A stretch of DNA of 64,000 nucleotides from contig NZ_LT629762.1 of the NCBI RefSeq assembly GCF_900105155.1, forward strand, positions 930,001 to 994,000, given 5' to 3'. The position numbers were made by a program, and so were the translations under genes. The notes under the pieces are model-generated. The model saw only the letters and a program-made list of their open reading frames with translations, did not search any database and was not told where the DNA came from. The DNA comes from Pseudomonas prosekii. Its GTDB lineage: Bacteria; Pseudomonadota; Gammaproteobacteria; Pseudomonadales; Pseudomonadaceae. Of this stretch, positions 47,545 to 56,858 are shown one piece after another; within the stretch, counting starts at the first letter, position 1, and each line of letters begins with the position of its first letter.

Positions 47545-48153
47545 ATGAGCACTATCCGCGAGCGCAACAAAGAACTGATCCTGCGTGCCGCCAGTGAAGA
47601 GTTTGCCGACAAGGGCTTCGCTGCGACCAAAACCAGTGATATCGCGGCCAAAGCGGGATTGCCCAAGCCCAACGTCTATTACTACTTCAAGTCCAAGGAA
47701 AACCTCTACCGCGAGGTTTTGCAGAGCATCATCGAGCCGATCCTGCAGGCCTCGACGCCGTTCAACGCTGACGGCGTGCCGGGCGAAGTGCTGAGCGGTT
47801 ACATCCGTTCGAAAATCCGCATCTCCCGCGACCTGCCGTTCGCCTCCAAAGTGTTCGCCAGCGAAATCATGCACGGCGCCCCGCACTTGAGCGCCGACCT
47901 GGTCGAACGCCTCAACGGCCAGGCCAAGCACAACATCGACTGCATCCAGACCTGGATCGACCGCGGCCAAATCGCCCCGATCGACCCCAACCACCTGATG
48001 TTCAGCATCTGGGCGGCGACCCAGACGTATGCTGATTTCGATTGGCAGATTTCGGCGGTGACCGGCAAGACGAAGCTGGATGAGGCGGATTATGAAGCGG
48101 CGGCGCAGACGATTATTCGCCTGGTGCTCAAGGGGTGTGAGCCGGATCGGTAG
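47545..48153 (+). CDS. TetR/AcrR family transcriptional regulator
   Basis: A 202-residue regulator. N-terminal HTH AATKTSDIAAKAGLPKPNVYYYFKSKENLYREVL (about residues 25-55) is intact; the C-terminal ligand domain resembles the RutR/YcdC type (SKVFASEIMHGAPHLSADL). ATG 47545 gives the canonical length; the ribosome site is weak (AAGGA 13 nt upstream). The target is unknown; divergent DUF808 is the obvious candidate. Confidence 0.88.
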   Translation: MSTIRERNKELILRAASEEFADKGFAATKTSDIAAKAGLPKPNVYYYFKSKENLYREVLQSIIEPILQASTPFNADGVPGEVLSGYIRSKIRISRDLPFASKVFASEIMHGAPHLSADLVERLNGQAKHNIDCIQTWIDRGQIAPIDPNHLMFSIWAATQTYADFDWQISAVTGKTKLDEADYEAAAQTIIRLVLKGCEPDR

Positions 48154-48170
48154 ATCCGGTCGTCAATCAG

Positions 48171-48206
48171 GAAAAGATCGCAGCCTTCGCAAGCCTGCGA
48201 TCTTTT
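48171..48206 (+). terminator. Rho-independent terminator, bidirectional
   Basis: AAAAGATCGCAG and CTGCGATCTTTT, a 12-bp stem with an inner CCTTCG..AAGC loop. Serves the TetR gene and the convergent hydrolase gene. Confidence 0.9.
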
Positions 48207-48210
48207 GCTT

Positions 48211-49278
48211 TTAAGCTTCGCTGCCCATCAACCAACGCAGCGCTTGCGGGAACGAAGTTCGCCAGTCATCCGGGAACGTGTGCCCTTCTTCGTGGGTGCG
48301 GGATTTGACCTCGTTGCCGTCACTGAACAGCTTGCGGAAATCGGTGGCCATCTGCTGGTTGCGCGGCCCTTCCATCTTGCCGTTGATCACGAACACCCGT
48401 TTGCCATGGGCCTTGCTCACGGCCGGGGTTGGCTGCATGCCACCGGGCGACAGCAGCAGTGCGCCGGCGTAGTCATCCGGATGCTGCGCCAACAGCGCGC
48501 TGGCATGTTGCGAGCCTTGGGAGAAGCCCATCAGGTAAACATGCTTGCGGTCGATGCATTGCTGCGCCTCCAGTTCTTTCAAGCCGTTCTGCACCGCTTT
48601 ATGGGTGCCTTCAAAGCCCGGACCGATCCAGCGGAAGCTGTCTACCGCATTGATCATCTCGGTGCCGTTGATGCCGAGAACGATCACGCCGGTGTCCGCG
48701 AGCGACTGATAATCATCGACCTCACCGTTGACCCCGTAACCATGCATCCAGACCAGCACCGGTCGGCACGCGGCGGGCACGGGAACACTGGCAGGAGGAT
48801 TGAGCACCGAAATCGCGCCGACCTTGCCGGGGGCGATTTTCTGATAGCGCTGCTGGGCATTGGCCAGCACGGTTTTGTAAGTGGCGGTCTGGCGCAGCTC
48901 GGAAAAGTCTTCGTCGCTGGCTAGCATCGGGCCGAACCACATGCCGCGATCATCGGCTTCCCTCAGGAAGCGCTGCGCCAGTTTGTCATCGCCGCGCCGG
49001 GCAAACAGCGCCGCCACCTGATAAGGCGCGAGCATTTGCTTGGGATCTTCACGGCTGGCCGCCAGATAAACCGCGATGGCTTGCAAGGTGTCGGTTTCTT
49101 CGAGCGTTTCGGCCCTCGCCATCAGCTCATCGACGTCGTCGGCGTTGAGCAGCGCGGTGACCACCGGGCTGAGTGCCTGGAACGCGATGTCATCGGCGTC
49201 CAGCGGTTCGGCGGCGTGCAGAAAGGGTGTGCAGAGGGTCATGGCCGTGGCCAGGGTGATGCCAAGTAGCGTCTTCAC
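48211..49278 (-). CDS. Secreted alpha/beta-hydrolase (esterase/depolymerase-like)
   Basis: A 355-residue protein with a Sec signal cleaved after FLHAA (about residue 23), an N-terminal helical repeat region (about 25-145, TPR-like with ALFARRGDDKLAQRFL) and a C-terminal hydrolase: VLVWMHGYGVNG, nucleophile GFSQGSQHA (Ser 253) and HEEGHTFPDDW (His). Related to polyhydroxybutyrate depolymerase/feruloyl esterase-type lipases. The helical front half is unusual for a simple esterase and may bind a partner. Substrate unknown. Confidence 0.85.
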   Translation of the reverse strand: MKTLLGITLATAMTLCTPFLHAAEPLDADDIAFQALSPVVTALLNADDVDELMARAETLEETDTLQAIAVYLAASREDPKQMLAPYQVAALFARRGDDKLAQRFLREADDRGMWFGPMLASDEDFSELRQTATYKTVLANAQQRYQKIAPGKVGAISVLNPPASVPVPAACRPVLVWMHGYGVNGEVDDYQSLADTGVIVLGINGTEMINAVDSFRWIGPGFEGTHKAVQNGLKELEAQQCIDRKHVYLMGFSQGSQHASALLAQHPDDYAGALLLSPGGMQPTPAVSKAHGKRVFVINGKMEGPRNQQMATDFRKLFSDGNEVKSRTHEEGHTFPDDWRTSFPQALRWLMGSEA

Positions 49279-49377
49279 GCAGATCTTCCTTGATACAAAA
49301 ACGAGAGGGGCGGCAGTCTATCGACCCCGCCCCGCTTCGTCACCACTGCGCTGTTGGCGCTGTCGAATTACTTCAGA

Positions 49378-49818
49378 TCAAGCGGTCACCCCCGCATCCG
49401 CCCGCAACCCCAACGCTTCTATCGCGCTGATCGCACACTGCTCATCGACATCCGACAGATCGCCGCTGATCCCGACCGCACCCAGCACGTTGCCATCCTG
49501 ATCCCGAATCAACACGCCACCCGGGGCCGGGACGACGCTGCCCTGCCCCAGGCTGTTGAGTGCGGCGATGAATGCCGGGCGTTGTTGGGCGTCCAGCGCC
49601 AGCAGGCGTGAACCTTTGCCTAAAGCGATCGCGCCCCAGGCTTTGCCGATGGCGATTTGCGGGCGCAGCAGGCTGGCGCCGTCTTCGCGCTGCAAGGTGA
49701 CCAAGTGACCGCCGGCGTCCAGCACGGCGATGGTCAGTGGGGCTGCGGAAATTGCACGTCCTGCGGCGATGGTCTGATCGACCAGGCTGACTGCCACTTT
49801 CAAGGTTAAAGCGCTCAT
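49378..49818 (-). CDS. GlcG/HbpS family haem-degrading-like protein
   Basis: A 146-residue GlcG/HbpS protein: LTIAVLDAGGHLVTLQREDGAS, then GKAWGAIALGKGSR and PGGVLIRDQDGNVLGAVGISGDLSDVDEQC. GlcG is found with glycolate oxidation genes, and HbpS binds haem; the biochemical role is unclear. Divergent from gcl over 268 bp with two shared palindromes, so it is likely in the same regulon. Confidence 0.9.
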   Translation of the reverse strand: MSALTLKVAVSLVDQTIAAGRAISAAPLTIAVLDAGGHLVTLQREDGASLLRPQIAIGKAWGAIALGKGSRLLALDAQQRPAFIAALNSLGQGSVVPAPGGVLIRDQDGNVLGAVGISGDLSDVDEQCAISAIEALGLRADAGVTA

Positions 49819-49911
49819 GGTGCCGTCCTCATTTTGTTATAGGGAAAGCTGTTGGGCTGCGTGCTTTCGCCGCAGACCGATGCAACAAATAGAACACAAT
49901 AGATTATTTAT

Positions 49912-49921
49912 TTGTATACAA
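49912..49921. promoter_or_regulatory. Operator-like palindrome TTGTATACAA, distal copy
   Basis: A perfect 10-bp palindrome, 94 bp before the glcG-like start codon and 138 bp from an identical copy near gcl. The form matches sites of FCD-type GntR regulators (inverted TTGT/ACAA). No such regulator gene is in the window. Confidence 0.65.
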
Positions 49922-50005
49922 TAATTCTCGAAAAGCGCCACATGCGACGAAAAGCCACAGCAGAACAGGCTTCCGACGAATGAAACAGACGCTTGAGAAA
50001 ATGGA

Positions 50006-50035
50006 TTGACCTGCGCCGTCCGCCGTGAATACACT
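50006..50035 (+). promoter_or_regulatory. Candidate sigma-70 promoter of gcl
   Basis: TTGACC (50006-50011), 18-nt spacer, TACACT (50030-50035). Predicted start near 50042, just upstream of the proximal palindrome. Confidence 0.6.
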
Positions 50036-50049
50036 CTGCGCAAAGCCAC

Positions 50050-50059
50050 TTGTATACAA
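50050..50059. promoter_or_regulatory. Operator-like palindrome TTGTATACAA, proximal copy
   Basis: Identical to the distal copy and placed about 8-17 bp after the predicted gcl transcription start, a position that suits repression by blocking. Confidence 0.7.
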
Positions 50060-50086
50060 TTACAAAACGTAAGAGGCACCAAAACC

Positions 50087-51862
50087 ATGAGCAAAATGAG
50101 AGCAATCGAAGCCGCCGTTCTGGTGATGCGCCGTGAAGGGGTTGATACCGCTTTCGGCATCCCGGGCGCCGCGATCAACCCGCTGTACTCCGCCCTGCAG
50201 AAGGTCGGTGGCATCGATCACGTGCTCGCTCGCCACGTTGAAGGCGCTTCGCACATGGCCGAGGGTTACACGCGCACCAAGGCCGGCAACATCGGCGTGT
50301 GCATCGGCACCTCTGGCCCGGCAGGTACCGACATGGTCACCGGCCTTTACAGCGCCTCGGCCGACTCGATCCCGATTCTTTGCATCACCGGCCAGGCACC
50401 GCGGGCGCGCATGCATAAAGAAGACTTCCAGGCCGTCGACATCACCGCGATCGTCAAGCCAGTGACCAAGTGGGCAACCACCGTCATGGAGCCGGGCCAG
50501 GTGCCTTACGCGTTCCAGAAAGCCTTCTACGAAATGCGCTCCGGGCGCCCTGGCCCGGTGCTGATCGACCTGCCGTTCGACGTGCAGATGGCCGAAATCG
50601 AATTCGACATCGACGCCTACCAGCCGCTGCCACTGGCCAAGCCCACCGCCAACCGCGTGCAAATCGAGAAGGCCCTGGCCATGCTCGATCAGGCTGAGCG
50701 GCCGTTGCTGGTCGCCGGTGGCGGCATCATCAACGCCGACGCCAGCGAGTTGCTGGTCGAATTCGCCGAGCTGACCGGCATCCCGGTTATCCCGACACTG
50801 ATGGGCTGGGGCACCATCCCCGACGATCACCCGTTGATGGTCGGCATGGTTGGCCTGCAAACCTCGCACCGCTACGGCAACGCGACATTGCTCAAATCTG
50901 ACGTGGTGTTGGGCGTCGGTAACCGTTGGGCCAACCGTCACACCGGTTCGATCGACGTCTACACCGAAGGTCGCAAATTCATTCACGTCGACATCGAGCC
51001 GACGCAGATTGGCCGCGTGTTCAACCCGGACCTGGGCATCGTGTCCGACGCCGCCGCCGCGCTGACCGTGTTCATCGAAGTCGCTCGCGAGTGGCAAGCC
51101 GCCGGCAAGCTGAAAAACCGCAGCGCCTGGCTGCAGGATTGCCAGCAGCGCAAGGCCAGCCTGCAACGCAAGACCCACTTCGACAACGTGCCGGTCAAGC
51201 CGCAGCGCGTATATGAAGAGATGAACCAAGTATTCGGCAAAGACACCTGCTACGTCAGCACCATTGGTCTGTCGCAGATTGCCGGCGCGCAGTTCCTGCA
51301 CGTCTACAAGCCGCGTCACTGGATCAACTGCGGTCAGGCCGGCCCGTTGGGCTGGACCATTCCGGCAGCGCTGGGCGTGGTCAAGGCTGATCCGACGCGC
51401 AAGGTTGTGGCACTGTCGGGCGACTATGATTTCCAGTTCATGATCGAAGAGTTGGCGGTGGGCGCGCAGTTCAAACTGCCGTACATCCACGTTGTGGTGA
51501 ACAACTCGTACCTGGGGCTGATCCGTCAGGCCCAGCGCGGTTTCGACATGGACTACTGCGTGCAGTTGTCCTTCGATAACCTCAACGCACCGGAGCTCAA
51601 CGGTTACGGTGTCGACCACGTCGCGGTTGCCGAAGGCCTCGGCTGCAAGGCACTGCGCGTATTCGAACCGGCGCAGATCCAGCCTGCCCTGCGCAAGGCT
51701 CAGGAACTGATCGAAGAGTTCAAGGTGCCGGTGATCGTCGAGATTATTCTGGAGCGCGTGACCAACATTTCGATGGGCACCGAGATCAACGCCGTCAACG
51801 AATTCGAAGACCTGGCGCTGGTCGGCAACGATGCGCCAACGGCGATTTCGATGCTTGATTGA
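50087..51862 (+). CDS. gcl: Glyoxylate carboligase (tartronate-semialdehyde synthase)
   Basis: A 591-residue ThDP and FAD-binding enzyme that joins two glyoxylate with loss of CO2. [15 protein letters not shown] opens the ThDP-binding half, and in [14 protein letters not shown] a Val (residue 51) stands where most ThDP enzymes have the catalytic Glu, the hallmark of Gcl. The C-terminal half carries [15 protein letters not shown]...[10 protein letters not shown], the Mg-ThDP motif. ATG 50087 follows AAGAGGC. First gene of the gcl-hyi-glxR-ttuD-pyk cluster. Confidence 0.98.
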   Translation: MSKMRAIEAAVLVMRREGVDTAFGIPGAAINPLYSALQKVGGIDHVLARHVEGASHMAEGYTRTKAGNIGVCIGTSGPAGTDMVTGLYSASADSIPILCITGQAPRARMHKEDFQAVDITAIVKPVTKWATTVMEPGQVPYAFQKAFYEMRSGRPGPVLIDLPFDVQMAEIEFDIDAYQPLPLAKPTANRVQIEKALAMLDQAERPLLVAGGGIINADASELLVEFAELTGIPVIPTLMGWGTIPDDHPLMVGMVGLQTSHRYGNATLLKSDVVLGVGNRWANRHTGSIDVYTEGRKFIHVDIEPTQIGRVFNPDLGIVSDAAAALTVFIEVAREWQAAGKLKNRSAWLQDCQQRKASLQRKTHFDNVPVKPQRVYEEMNQVFGKDTCYVSTIGLSQIAGAQFLHVYKPRHWINCGQAGPLGWTIPAALGVVKADPTRKVVALSGDYDFQFMIEELAVGAQFKLPYIHVVVNNSYLGLIRQAQRGFDMDYCVQLSFDNLNAPELNGYGVDHVAVAEGLGCKALRVFEPAQIQPALRKAQELIEEFKVPVIVEIILERVTNISMGTEINAVNEFEDLALVGNDAPTAISMLD

Positions 51863-51873
51863 GAATGACCTGA

Positions 51874-51998
51874 ACCTGTAGCAGCTGCCGAGGCACGAGG
51901 CTGCGTTGCGTGTCCGCAGGACCGCCATCGAAGGGCCGCCATCGCGGGGGCCGCTTCGCAGCCCAACGCAGCCTCGTGCCTCGGCAGCTGCTACAGGT
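51874..51998. repeat. Perfect 35-bp inverted repeat with 55-bp centre between gcl and hyi
   Basis: Arms 51874-51908 and 51964-51998 are exact reverse complements, starting ACCTGTAGCAGCTGCCGAGG. The centre has CCGCCATCG twice (CCGCCATCGAAGGG, CCGCCATCGCGGGG). It lies inside the transcribed spacer, 11 bp after the gcl stop and 23 bp before hyi. The arms resemble another Pseudomonas REP type (GTAGCAGCTGCCGAGGCACG), but exact identity over 35 bp is unusual. Confidence 0.95.
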
Positions 51999-52021
51999 CC
52001 TATATTTTACGGGAGACCACC

Positions 52022-52804
52022 ATGCCGCGTTTCGCAGCCAACCTGTCCATGCTGTTCACCGAACAGGATTTTCTTGCCCGTTTCGAAGCGGCCGCCAAAG
52101 CCGGTTTCAGTGGTGTCGAGTACCTGTTCCCTTACGACTTCAGCTCCGCCGAAATCAAAGCCAAGCTCGACGCCAACGGTCTGACCCAAGTGCTGTTCAA
52201 CCTGCCGGCCGGTGATTGGGCCAAAGGTGAGCGCGGCATCGCGTGCCTGCCGGATCGTGTCGAAGAGTTTCGTGCCGGCGTCGATCTGGCGATTGCATAC
52301 GCGCAAGTGTTGGGCAATAAGCAGATCAACTGCCTGGCCGGTATCCGTCCACAAGGCGTCGACGATGCCACGGTGGAAAAGACGTTCGTCAGCAACCTCA
52401 AGTACGCGGCCGACAAGCTGCAAGCGGCGGGGATCAAACTGGTGATGGAAGCGATCAACACCCGCGACATCCCGGGTTTCTACCTGAACAACACCGCGCA
52501 AGCCCTGTCGATTCGCGAGCAGGTCGGCAGTGCCAATCTGTTCCTGCAATACGACATCTATCACATGCAAATCATGGAAGGCGACCTGGCGCGCACGCTG
52601 CAATCGCACCTGGCTGAGATCAACCATGTGCAACTGGCGGACAACCCTGGGCGTAACGAACCGGGCACCGGTGAGATCAACTACCGCTTCCTGTTCGAAC
52701 ACCTCGATCGCATTGGTTATCAGGGTTGGGTTGGCTGCGAGTACAAACCGCTGACCACCACTGAAGCGAGCCTCGGCTGGCTGAAAACCCATAACGCGAT
52801 CTGA
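52022..52804 (+). CDS. hyi: Hydroxypyruvate isomerase
   Basis: A 260-residue TIM-barrel isomerase. MPRFAANLSMLFTEQDFLARF is the family start; metal ligands are expected in LVMEAINTRDIPGF (Glu), YDIYHMQIMEGD (Asp, His) and LADNPGRNEPGTGEINY. It interconverts hydroxypyruvate and tartronate semialdehyde. GGGAG precedes the ATG. Confidence 0.96.
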   Translation: MPRFAANLSMLFTEQDFLARFEAAAKAGFSGVEYLFPYDFSSAEIKAKLDANGLTQVLFNLPAGDWAKGERGIACLPDRVEEFRAGVDLAIAYAQVLGNKQINCLAGIRPQGVDDATVEKTFVSNLKYAADKLQAAGIKLVMEAINTRDIPGFYLNNTAQALSIREQVGSANLFLQYDIYHMQIMEGDLARTLQSHLAEINHVQLADNPGRNEPGTGEINYRFLFEHLDRIGYQGWVGCEYKPLTTTEASLGWLKTHNAI

Positions 52805-52823
52805 TCTGACACCGCGTCATCGT

Positions 52824-52892
52824 TCTTCGCGGGCAAGCCTCGCTCCTACAGGGGGCCAGGCTGTCTGTAGGAGCGAGGCTTGCCCGCGAAGG
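52824..52892. repeat. REPIN of the GCGGGCAAGCC type
   Basis: TTCGCGGGCAAGCCTCGCTC and its inverted copy GAGCGAGGCTTGCCCGCGAA with a short spacer of about 20 bp, in the hyi-glxR spacer. Confidence 0.9.
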
Positions 52893-52930
52893 CGCCCTCG
52901 CTGACACCCCACGAATTTTGCGAACAGAGC

Positions 52931-52941
52931 AATAAAAACAA
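52931..52941 (+). promoter_or_regulatory. Candidate Hfq/Crc site before glxR
   Basis: AATAAAAACAA contains two overlapping matches to the AANAANAA catabolite-activity motif (AATAAAAA, AAAAACAA), directly before the GAGGA ribosome site of glxR. Confidence 0.5.
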
Positions 52942-52953
52942 GAGGATTTTCTC

Positions 52954-53847
52954 ATGGCTAAAATCGGATTTATCGGCACCGGCATCATGGGCCACCCAAT
53001 GGCGTTGAACCTGCAGAAAGCCGGTCACAGCCTGTTCCTGTCGGCGCACCACGACGCCGCGCCGGCTGATCTGGTGGCGGGCGGCGCAATCGCTCTGGCC
53101 AACCCGAAGGAAGTCGCGCAAGAAGCTGAATTCATCATCATCATGGTTCCGGACACCCCGCAGGTCGACGACGTGCTGTTCCGCGCCGACGGGATTGCCG
53201 CCGGTGTCGGCAAAGGCAAAATCGTCATCGACATGAGCTCGATCTCGCCGACCGCGACCAAAACCTTCGCCGCCAAGGTCAACGAAAAAGGCGCGCAATA
53301 CCTCGACGCGCCAGTCTCCGGCGGTGAAGTCGGCGCCAAGGCTGCGAGCCTGAGCATCATGATCGGCGGCGATGCCGACGCCTTCGAACGCGCCCTGCCG
53401 CTGTTCCAGGCGATGGGCAAGAACATCACCCTGGTCGGTGGCAATGGCGACGGTCAAACCGCGAAAGTGGCGAACCAGATCATCGTTGCGCTGAACATCC
53501 AGGCCGTCGCCGAAGCGCTGTTGTTCGCTTCGAAAAACGGCGCCGATCCAGCCAAGGTTCGTGAAGCACTGATGGGCGGTTTCGCCTCGTCGAAGATCCT
53601 CGAAGTACACGGCGAGCGCATGATCAAAGGCACCTTTGATCCGGGCTTCCGCATCAGCCTGCACCAGAAGGACCTGAACCTGGCCCTGCAAGGCGCCAAG
53701 GAACTCAACATCAACTTGCCAAACACCGCCAACGCCCAGCAAGTGTTCAGCACCTGCGCGGCCATCGGTGGCAGCAACTGGGACCACTCGGCGCTGATCA
53801 AAGGCCTGGAGCATATGGCCAATTTCTCGATCCGCGATAACAAGTAA
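52954..53847 (+). CDS. glxR: 2-hydroxy-3-oxopropionate reductase (tartronate semialdehyde reductase)
   Basis: A 297-residue beta-hydroxyacid dehydrogenase. GFIGTGIMGHPMALNLQKAGH is the NAD(P) Rossmann motif, YLDAPVSGGEVGAKAASLSIM the substrate-binding motif, and KVANQII contains the catalytic Lys. It reduces tartronate semialdehyde to D-glycerate. Full length. Confidence 0.97.
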   Translation: MAKIGFIGTGIMGHPMALNLQKAGHSLFLSAHHDAAPADLVAGGAIALANPKEVAQEAEFIIIMVPDTPQVDDVLFRADGIAAGVGKGKIVIDMSSISPTATKTFAAKVNEKGAQYLDAPVSGGEVGAKAASLSIMIGGDADAFERALPLFQAMGKNITLVGGNGDGQTAKVANQIIVALNIQAVAEALLFASKNGADPAKVREALMGGFASSKILEVHGERMIKGTFDPGFRISLHQKDLNLALQGAKELNINLPNTANAQQVFSTCAAIGGSNWDHSALIKGLEHMANFSIRDNK

Positions 53848-53860
53848 GCCATCCCCTACC

Positions 53861-53965
53861 CCCTGTAGGAGCGAGGCTTGCCCGCGAAGGTAGCGCCTCG
53901 GTCTGACTGACTCTCAACGGCGTTAGTACTGACGCCTTCGCGGGCAAGCCTCGCTCCTACAGGGG
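53861..53965. repeat. REPIN of the GCGGGCAAGCC type
   Basis: GAGCGAGGCTTGCCCGCGAA and its inverted copy TTCGCGGGCAAGCCTCGCTC around about 50 bp, in the glxR-ttuD spacer. Confidence 0.9.
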
Positions 53966-54006
53966 TTCGAGTCGTCTTCCAATAACAAGAATTCCGGGAG
54001 CCCGCC

Positions 54007-55287
54007 ATGTCGGTCGATCCGCAACAACTGCTGCGCGAGCTGTTTGCCACAGCCATTGACGCGGCGCATCCGCAGCAAGTCCTTGAAGCCCACCTGCCCA
54101 GCGATCGCAGCGGTCGTGTGATCGTCATCGGCGCCGGCAAAGCCGCAGCCGCCATGGCGCAAGTGGTCGAGCGCTGCTGGCAGGGCGAAGTCTCAGGGCT
54201 GGTGGTGACCCGCTACGGCCACGGCGCGCCGTGCGAAAAAATCGAAGTGGTCGAAGCCGCTCACCCGGTGCCGGACGCGGCGGGTCTGGCCGTAGCCAAG
54301 CGCGTGCTGGAGCTGGTCAGCAACCTCACCGAAGACGACCGCGTGATCTTCCTGCTCTCCGGCGGCGGCTCGGCACTGCTAGCCCTCCCGGCCGAAGGCA
54401 TCACCCTCGCCGACAAGCAATCGATCAACAAGGCGCTGCTCAAATCCGGCGCGACCATCGGCGAGATGAACTGCGTGCGCAAGCACCTCTCGGCGATCAA
54501 GGGCGGCCGTCTCGGCAAAGCCTGCTGGCCGGCGACTGTTTATACCTACGCGATTTCCGATGTGCCGGGCGACCTTGCAACAGTCATCGCTTCCGGCCCG
54601 ACCGTGGCCGACCCAAGCACTTCGGCCGAAGCGCTGGCGATCCTCAAGCGCTACGCGATTGAAGTGCCGGTGTCGGTGCGCAACTGGCTGCAAAGTCCCG
54701 AGTCGGAAACTGTCAAACCCGGCGACCCGAGCCTGGCGCGCAGTCATTTCCAGCTGATCGCGCGTCCGCAGCAATCGCTTGAAGCGGCTGCGGTGAAGTG
54801 CCGCCAGGCCGGTTTCAGCCCGCTGATCCTCGGCGACCTGGAAGGCGAATCGCGCGAAGTGGCGAAGGTCCATGCCGGCATCGCGCGGCAGATCATTCTG
54901 CACGGCCAGCCATTGGCCGCACCGTGCGTGATTCTTTCCGGCGGCGAAACCACGGTCACCGTGCGCGGCAACGGTCGTGGCGGACGCAACGCCGAATTCC
55001 TCCTGAGCCTGACCGACAGCCTCAAAGGCCTGCCGGGCGTCTATGCGCTGGCCGGCGACACCGATGGCATCGACGGCTCCGAAGACAATGCCGGCGCGAT
55101 CATGACCCCGGACAGCTACGCCCGCGCCGCCGCCCTAGGTTTGAGCGCCAGCGACGAGTTGGACAACAACAATGGCTACGGCTATTTCGAGGCGCTCGAC
55201 GCGCTGATCGTCACCGAGCCGACGCGCACCAACGTCAACGACTTCCGCGCCATCCTGATTCTCGAGAGCACAAAAAATGACGCCTGA
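54007..55287 (+). CDS. ttuD: Glycerate 2-kinase / hydroxypyruvate reductase (MOFRL family, TtuD)
   Basis: A 426-residue protein of the GckA/TtuD family. IVIGAGKAAAAMAQVVER (about 40-57) and LLSGGGSALLALPAEGIT are the nucleotide and substrate loops; RGNGRGGRNAEFLLSLT and GDTDGIDGSEDNAGAI form the MOFRL domain. It phosphorylates D-glycerate to 2-phosphoglycerate; annotations as hydroxypyruvate reductase also exist. Its leader holds AATAACAAGAA (53981-53991), an Hfq/Crc-like motif. The 3' end overlaps pyk by 11 nt. Confidence 0.93.
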   Translation: MSVDPQQLLRELFATAIDAAHPQQVLEAHLPSDRSGRVIVIGAGKAAAAMAQVVERCWQGEVSGLVVTRYGHGAPCEKIEVVEAAHPVPDAAGLAVAKRVLELVSNLTEDDRVIFLLSGGGSALLALPAEGITLADKQSINKALLKSGATIGEMNCVRKHLSAIKGGRLGKACWPATVYTYAISDVPGDLATVIASGPTVADPSTSAEALAILKRYAIEVPVSVRNWLQSPESETVKPGDPSLARSHFQLIARPQQSLEAAAVKCRQAGFSPLILGDLEGESREVAKVHAGIARQIILHGQPLAAPCVILSGGETTVTVRGNGRGGRNAEFLLSLTDSLKGLPGVYALAGDTDGIDGSEDNAGAIMTPDSYARAAALGLSASDELDNNNGYGYFEALDALIVTEPTRTNVNDFRAILILESTKNDA

Positions 55288-56692
55288 TAAAAAGGTCAAA
55301 ATCCTCGCCACCCTCGGCCCGGCCACCCACGGCATCGAAGACATCCGCGAACTGGTCGAGGCCGGAGTGAATATCTTCCGGTTGAATTTCAGCCACGGCG
55401 ATCACGCCGATCATGCGCAGCGCTATCAGTGGATTCGTGAAGTCGAGCGCCAGTTGAATTACCCGCTGGGGATTCTGATGGACCTGCAAGGCCCGAAACT
55501 GCGGGTCGGCAAGTTCGCCGAGGGCAAAGTGCAACTGCATCGCGGCCAGGCGTTGCGCCTGGATCTCGATACCACGCCGGGCGACGAGCGCCGGGTTAAC
55601 TTGCCGCATCCAGAGATCATCGCGGCGCTGGAGCCGGGCATGGACCTGCTGCTCGATGACGGCAAATTGCGTCTGCGCGTGGTCACCAAGTATTCCGACG
55701 CGATCGACACCACGGTGCTCAATGGCGGCGAACTGTCCGACCGCAAAGGCGTGAACGTGCCGCAAGCGGTGCTGGATCTGAGCCCGCTGACCGCCAAGGA
55801 TCGCCGCGATCTGAGCTTCGGTCTGGAGCTCGGCGTGGATTGGGTGGCGCTGTCGTTTGTGCAGCGCCCGGAAGACATTCGCGAAGCCCGCGCGCTGATC
55901 GGCGACAAGGCGTTTTTGATGGCGAAAATCGAGAAACCGTCGGCCGTGACCCAACTGCGTGAAATCGCCGAATTGAGCGACGCAATCATGGTCGCTCGCG
56001 GCGACCTGGGCGTGGAAGTGCCGGCCGAAAGCGTGCCGCAGATTCAGAAAAACATCATCAGCACGTGCCGCCAGTTGGGCAAACCGGTGGTGGTGGCGAC
56101 GCAAATGCTCGAGTCGATGCGCTTCTCCCCTGCCCCAACCCGTGCCGAGGTGACGGACGTCGCCAACGCCGTGGCCGAAGGCGCGGATGCGGTGATGTTG
56201 TCGGCAGAAACCGCGTCCGGCGAATACCCGCTGGAAGCGGTGCAGATGATGAGCAAGATCATTCGCCAAGTGGAAAACGGTCCGGACTATCAAACGCAAC
56301 TGGACGTCAGCCGGCCAAAAGCCGAAGCAACGGTTTCCGACGCGATCAGTTGCGCGATTCGCCGCATCAGCAATGTGCTGCCGGTGGCAGTGCTGGTGAA
56401 TTACAGCGAATCGGGGACGTCGAGCCTGCGTGCGGCACGGGAACGGCCGACCGTGCCGATCCTCAACCTCACGCCGAACCTGCAAACCGCGCGCCGCTTG
56501 ACCGTGGCGTGGGGCGTGCATTCGGTGGTCAATGACCGGCTGCGGCAGGTCGATGAGGTGTGCTCGACGGCGCTGGAAATCGCCCAGGCCCAAGGCATGG
56601 CGCAACGCGGTGACACACTGTTGATCACTGCAGGTGTGCCGTTCGGGCAGCCGGGGTCGACTAACTCGTTGCGTATCGAAACGTTGATTTAA
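55277..56692 (+). CDS. pyk: Pyruvate kinase
   Basis: A 471-residue enzyme. VKILATLGPATHGIEDIRELVEAGVNIFRLNFSHG at the N-terminus, LMAKIEKPSAVTQLREI with the catalytic Lys, and IMVARGDLGVEVPAESVPQIQK with metal ligands. It overlaps ttuD, so pyruvate formation is physically linked to glycerate phosphorylation; a second pyk for general glycolysis is expected elsewhere in a pseudomonad. Confidence 0.97.
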   Translation: MTPDKKVKILATLGPATHGIEDIRELVEAGVNIFRLNFSHGDHADHAQRYQWIREVERQLNYPLGILMDLQGPKLRVGKFAEGKVQLHRGQALRLDLDTTPGDERRVNLPHPEIIAALEPGMDLLLDDGKLRLRVVTKYSDAIDTTVLNGGELSDRKGVNVPQAVLDLSPLTAKDRRDLSFGLELGVDWVALSFVQRPEDIREARALIGDKAFLMAKIEKPSAVTQLREIAELSDAIMVARGDLGVEVPAESVPQIQKNIISTCRQLGKPVVVATQMLESMRFSPAPTRAEVTDVANAVAEGADAVMLSAETASGEYPLEAVQMMSKIIRQVENGPDYQTQLDVSRPKAEATVSDAISCAIRRISNVLPVAVLVNYSESGTSSLRAARERPTVPILNLTPNLQTARRLTVAWGVHSVVNDRLRQVDEVCSTALEIAQAQGMAQRGDTLLITAGVPFGQPGSTNSLRIETLI

Positions 56693-56721
56693 AGACCGAC
56701 CTTTGTGGCGCCTGCACTGGC

Positions 56722-56820
56722 CTCATCGCGAGCAAGCTCGCTCCCACAGTGGATGTGTGATTTTCACAGATCCATCGACTGAACAGAGATTCAATGTGGG
56801 AGCGAGCTTGCTCGCGATGC
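56722..56820. repeat. REPIN (inverted REP pair)
   Basis: TCGCGAGCAAGCTCGCTCCC and its inverted copy GGGAGCGAGCTTGCTCGCGA, arms facing outwards compared with most copies, between pyk and the urea transporter gene. Confidence 0.92.
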
Positions 56821-56858
56821 AGGCACCACGATCTAACTGAAACAACACAGACGTCATC

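Noticed and set aside
50060..51928. A 622-codon open frame opposite gcl
   Set aside because: gcl is certain from its motifs; the opposite frame has no signal of its own.
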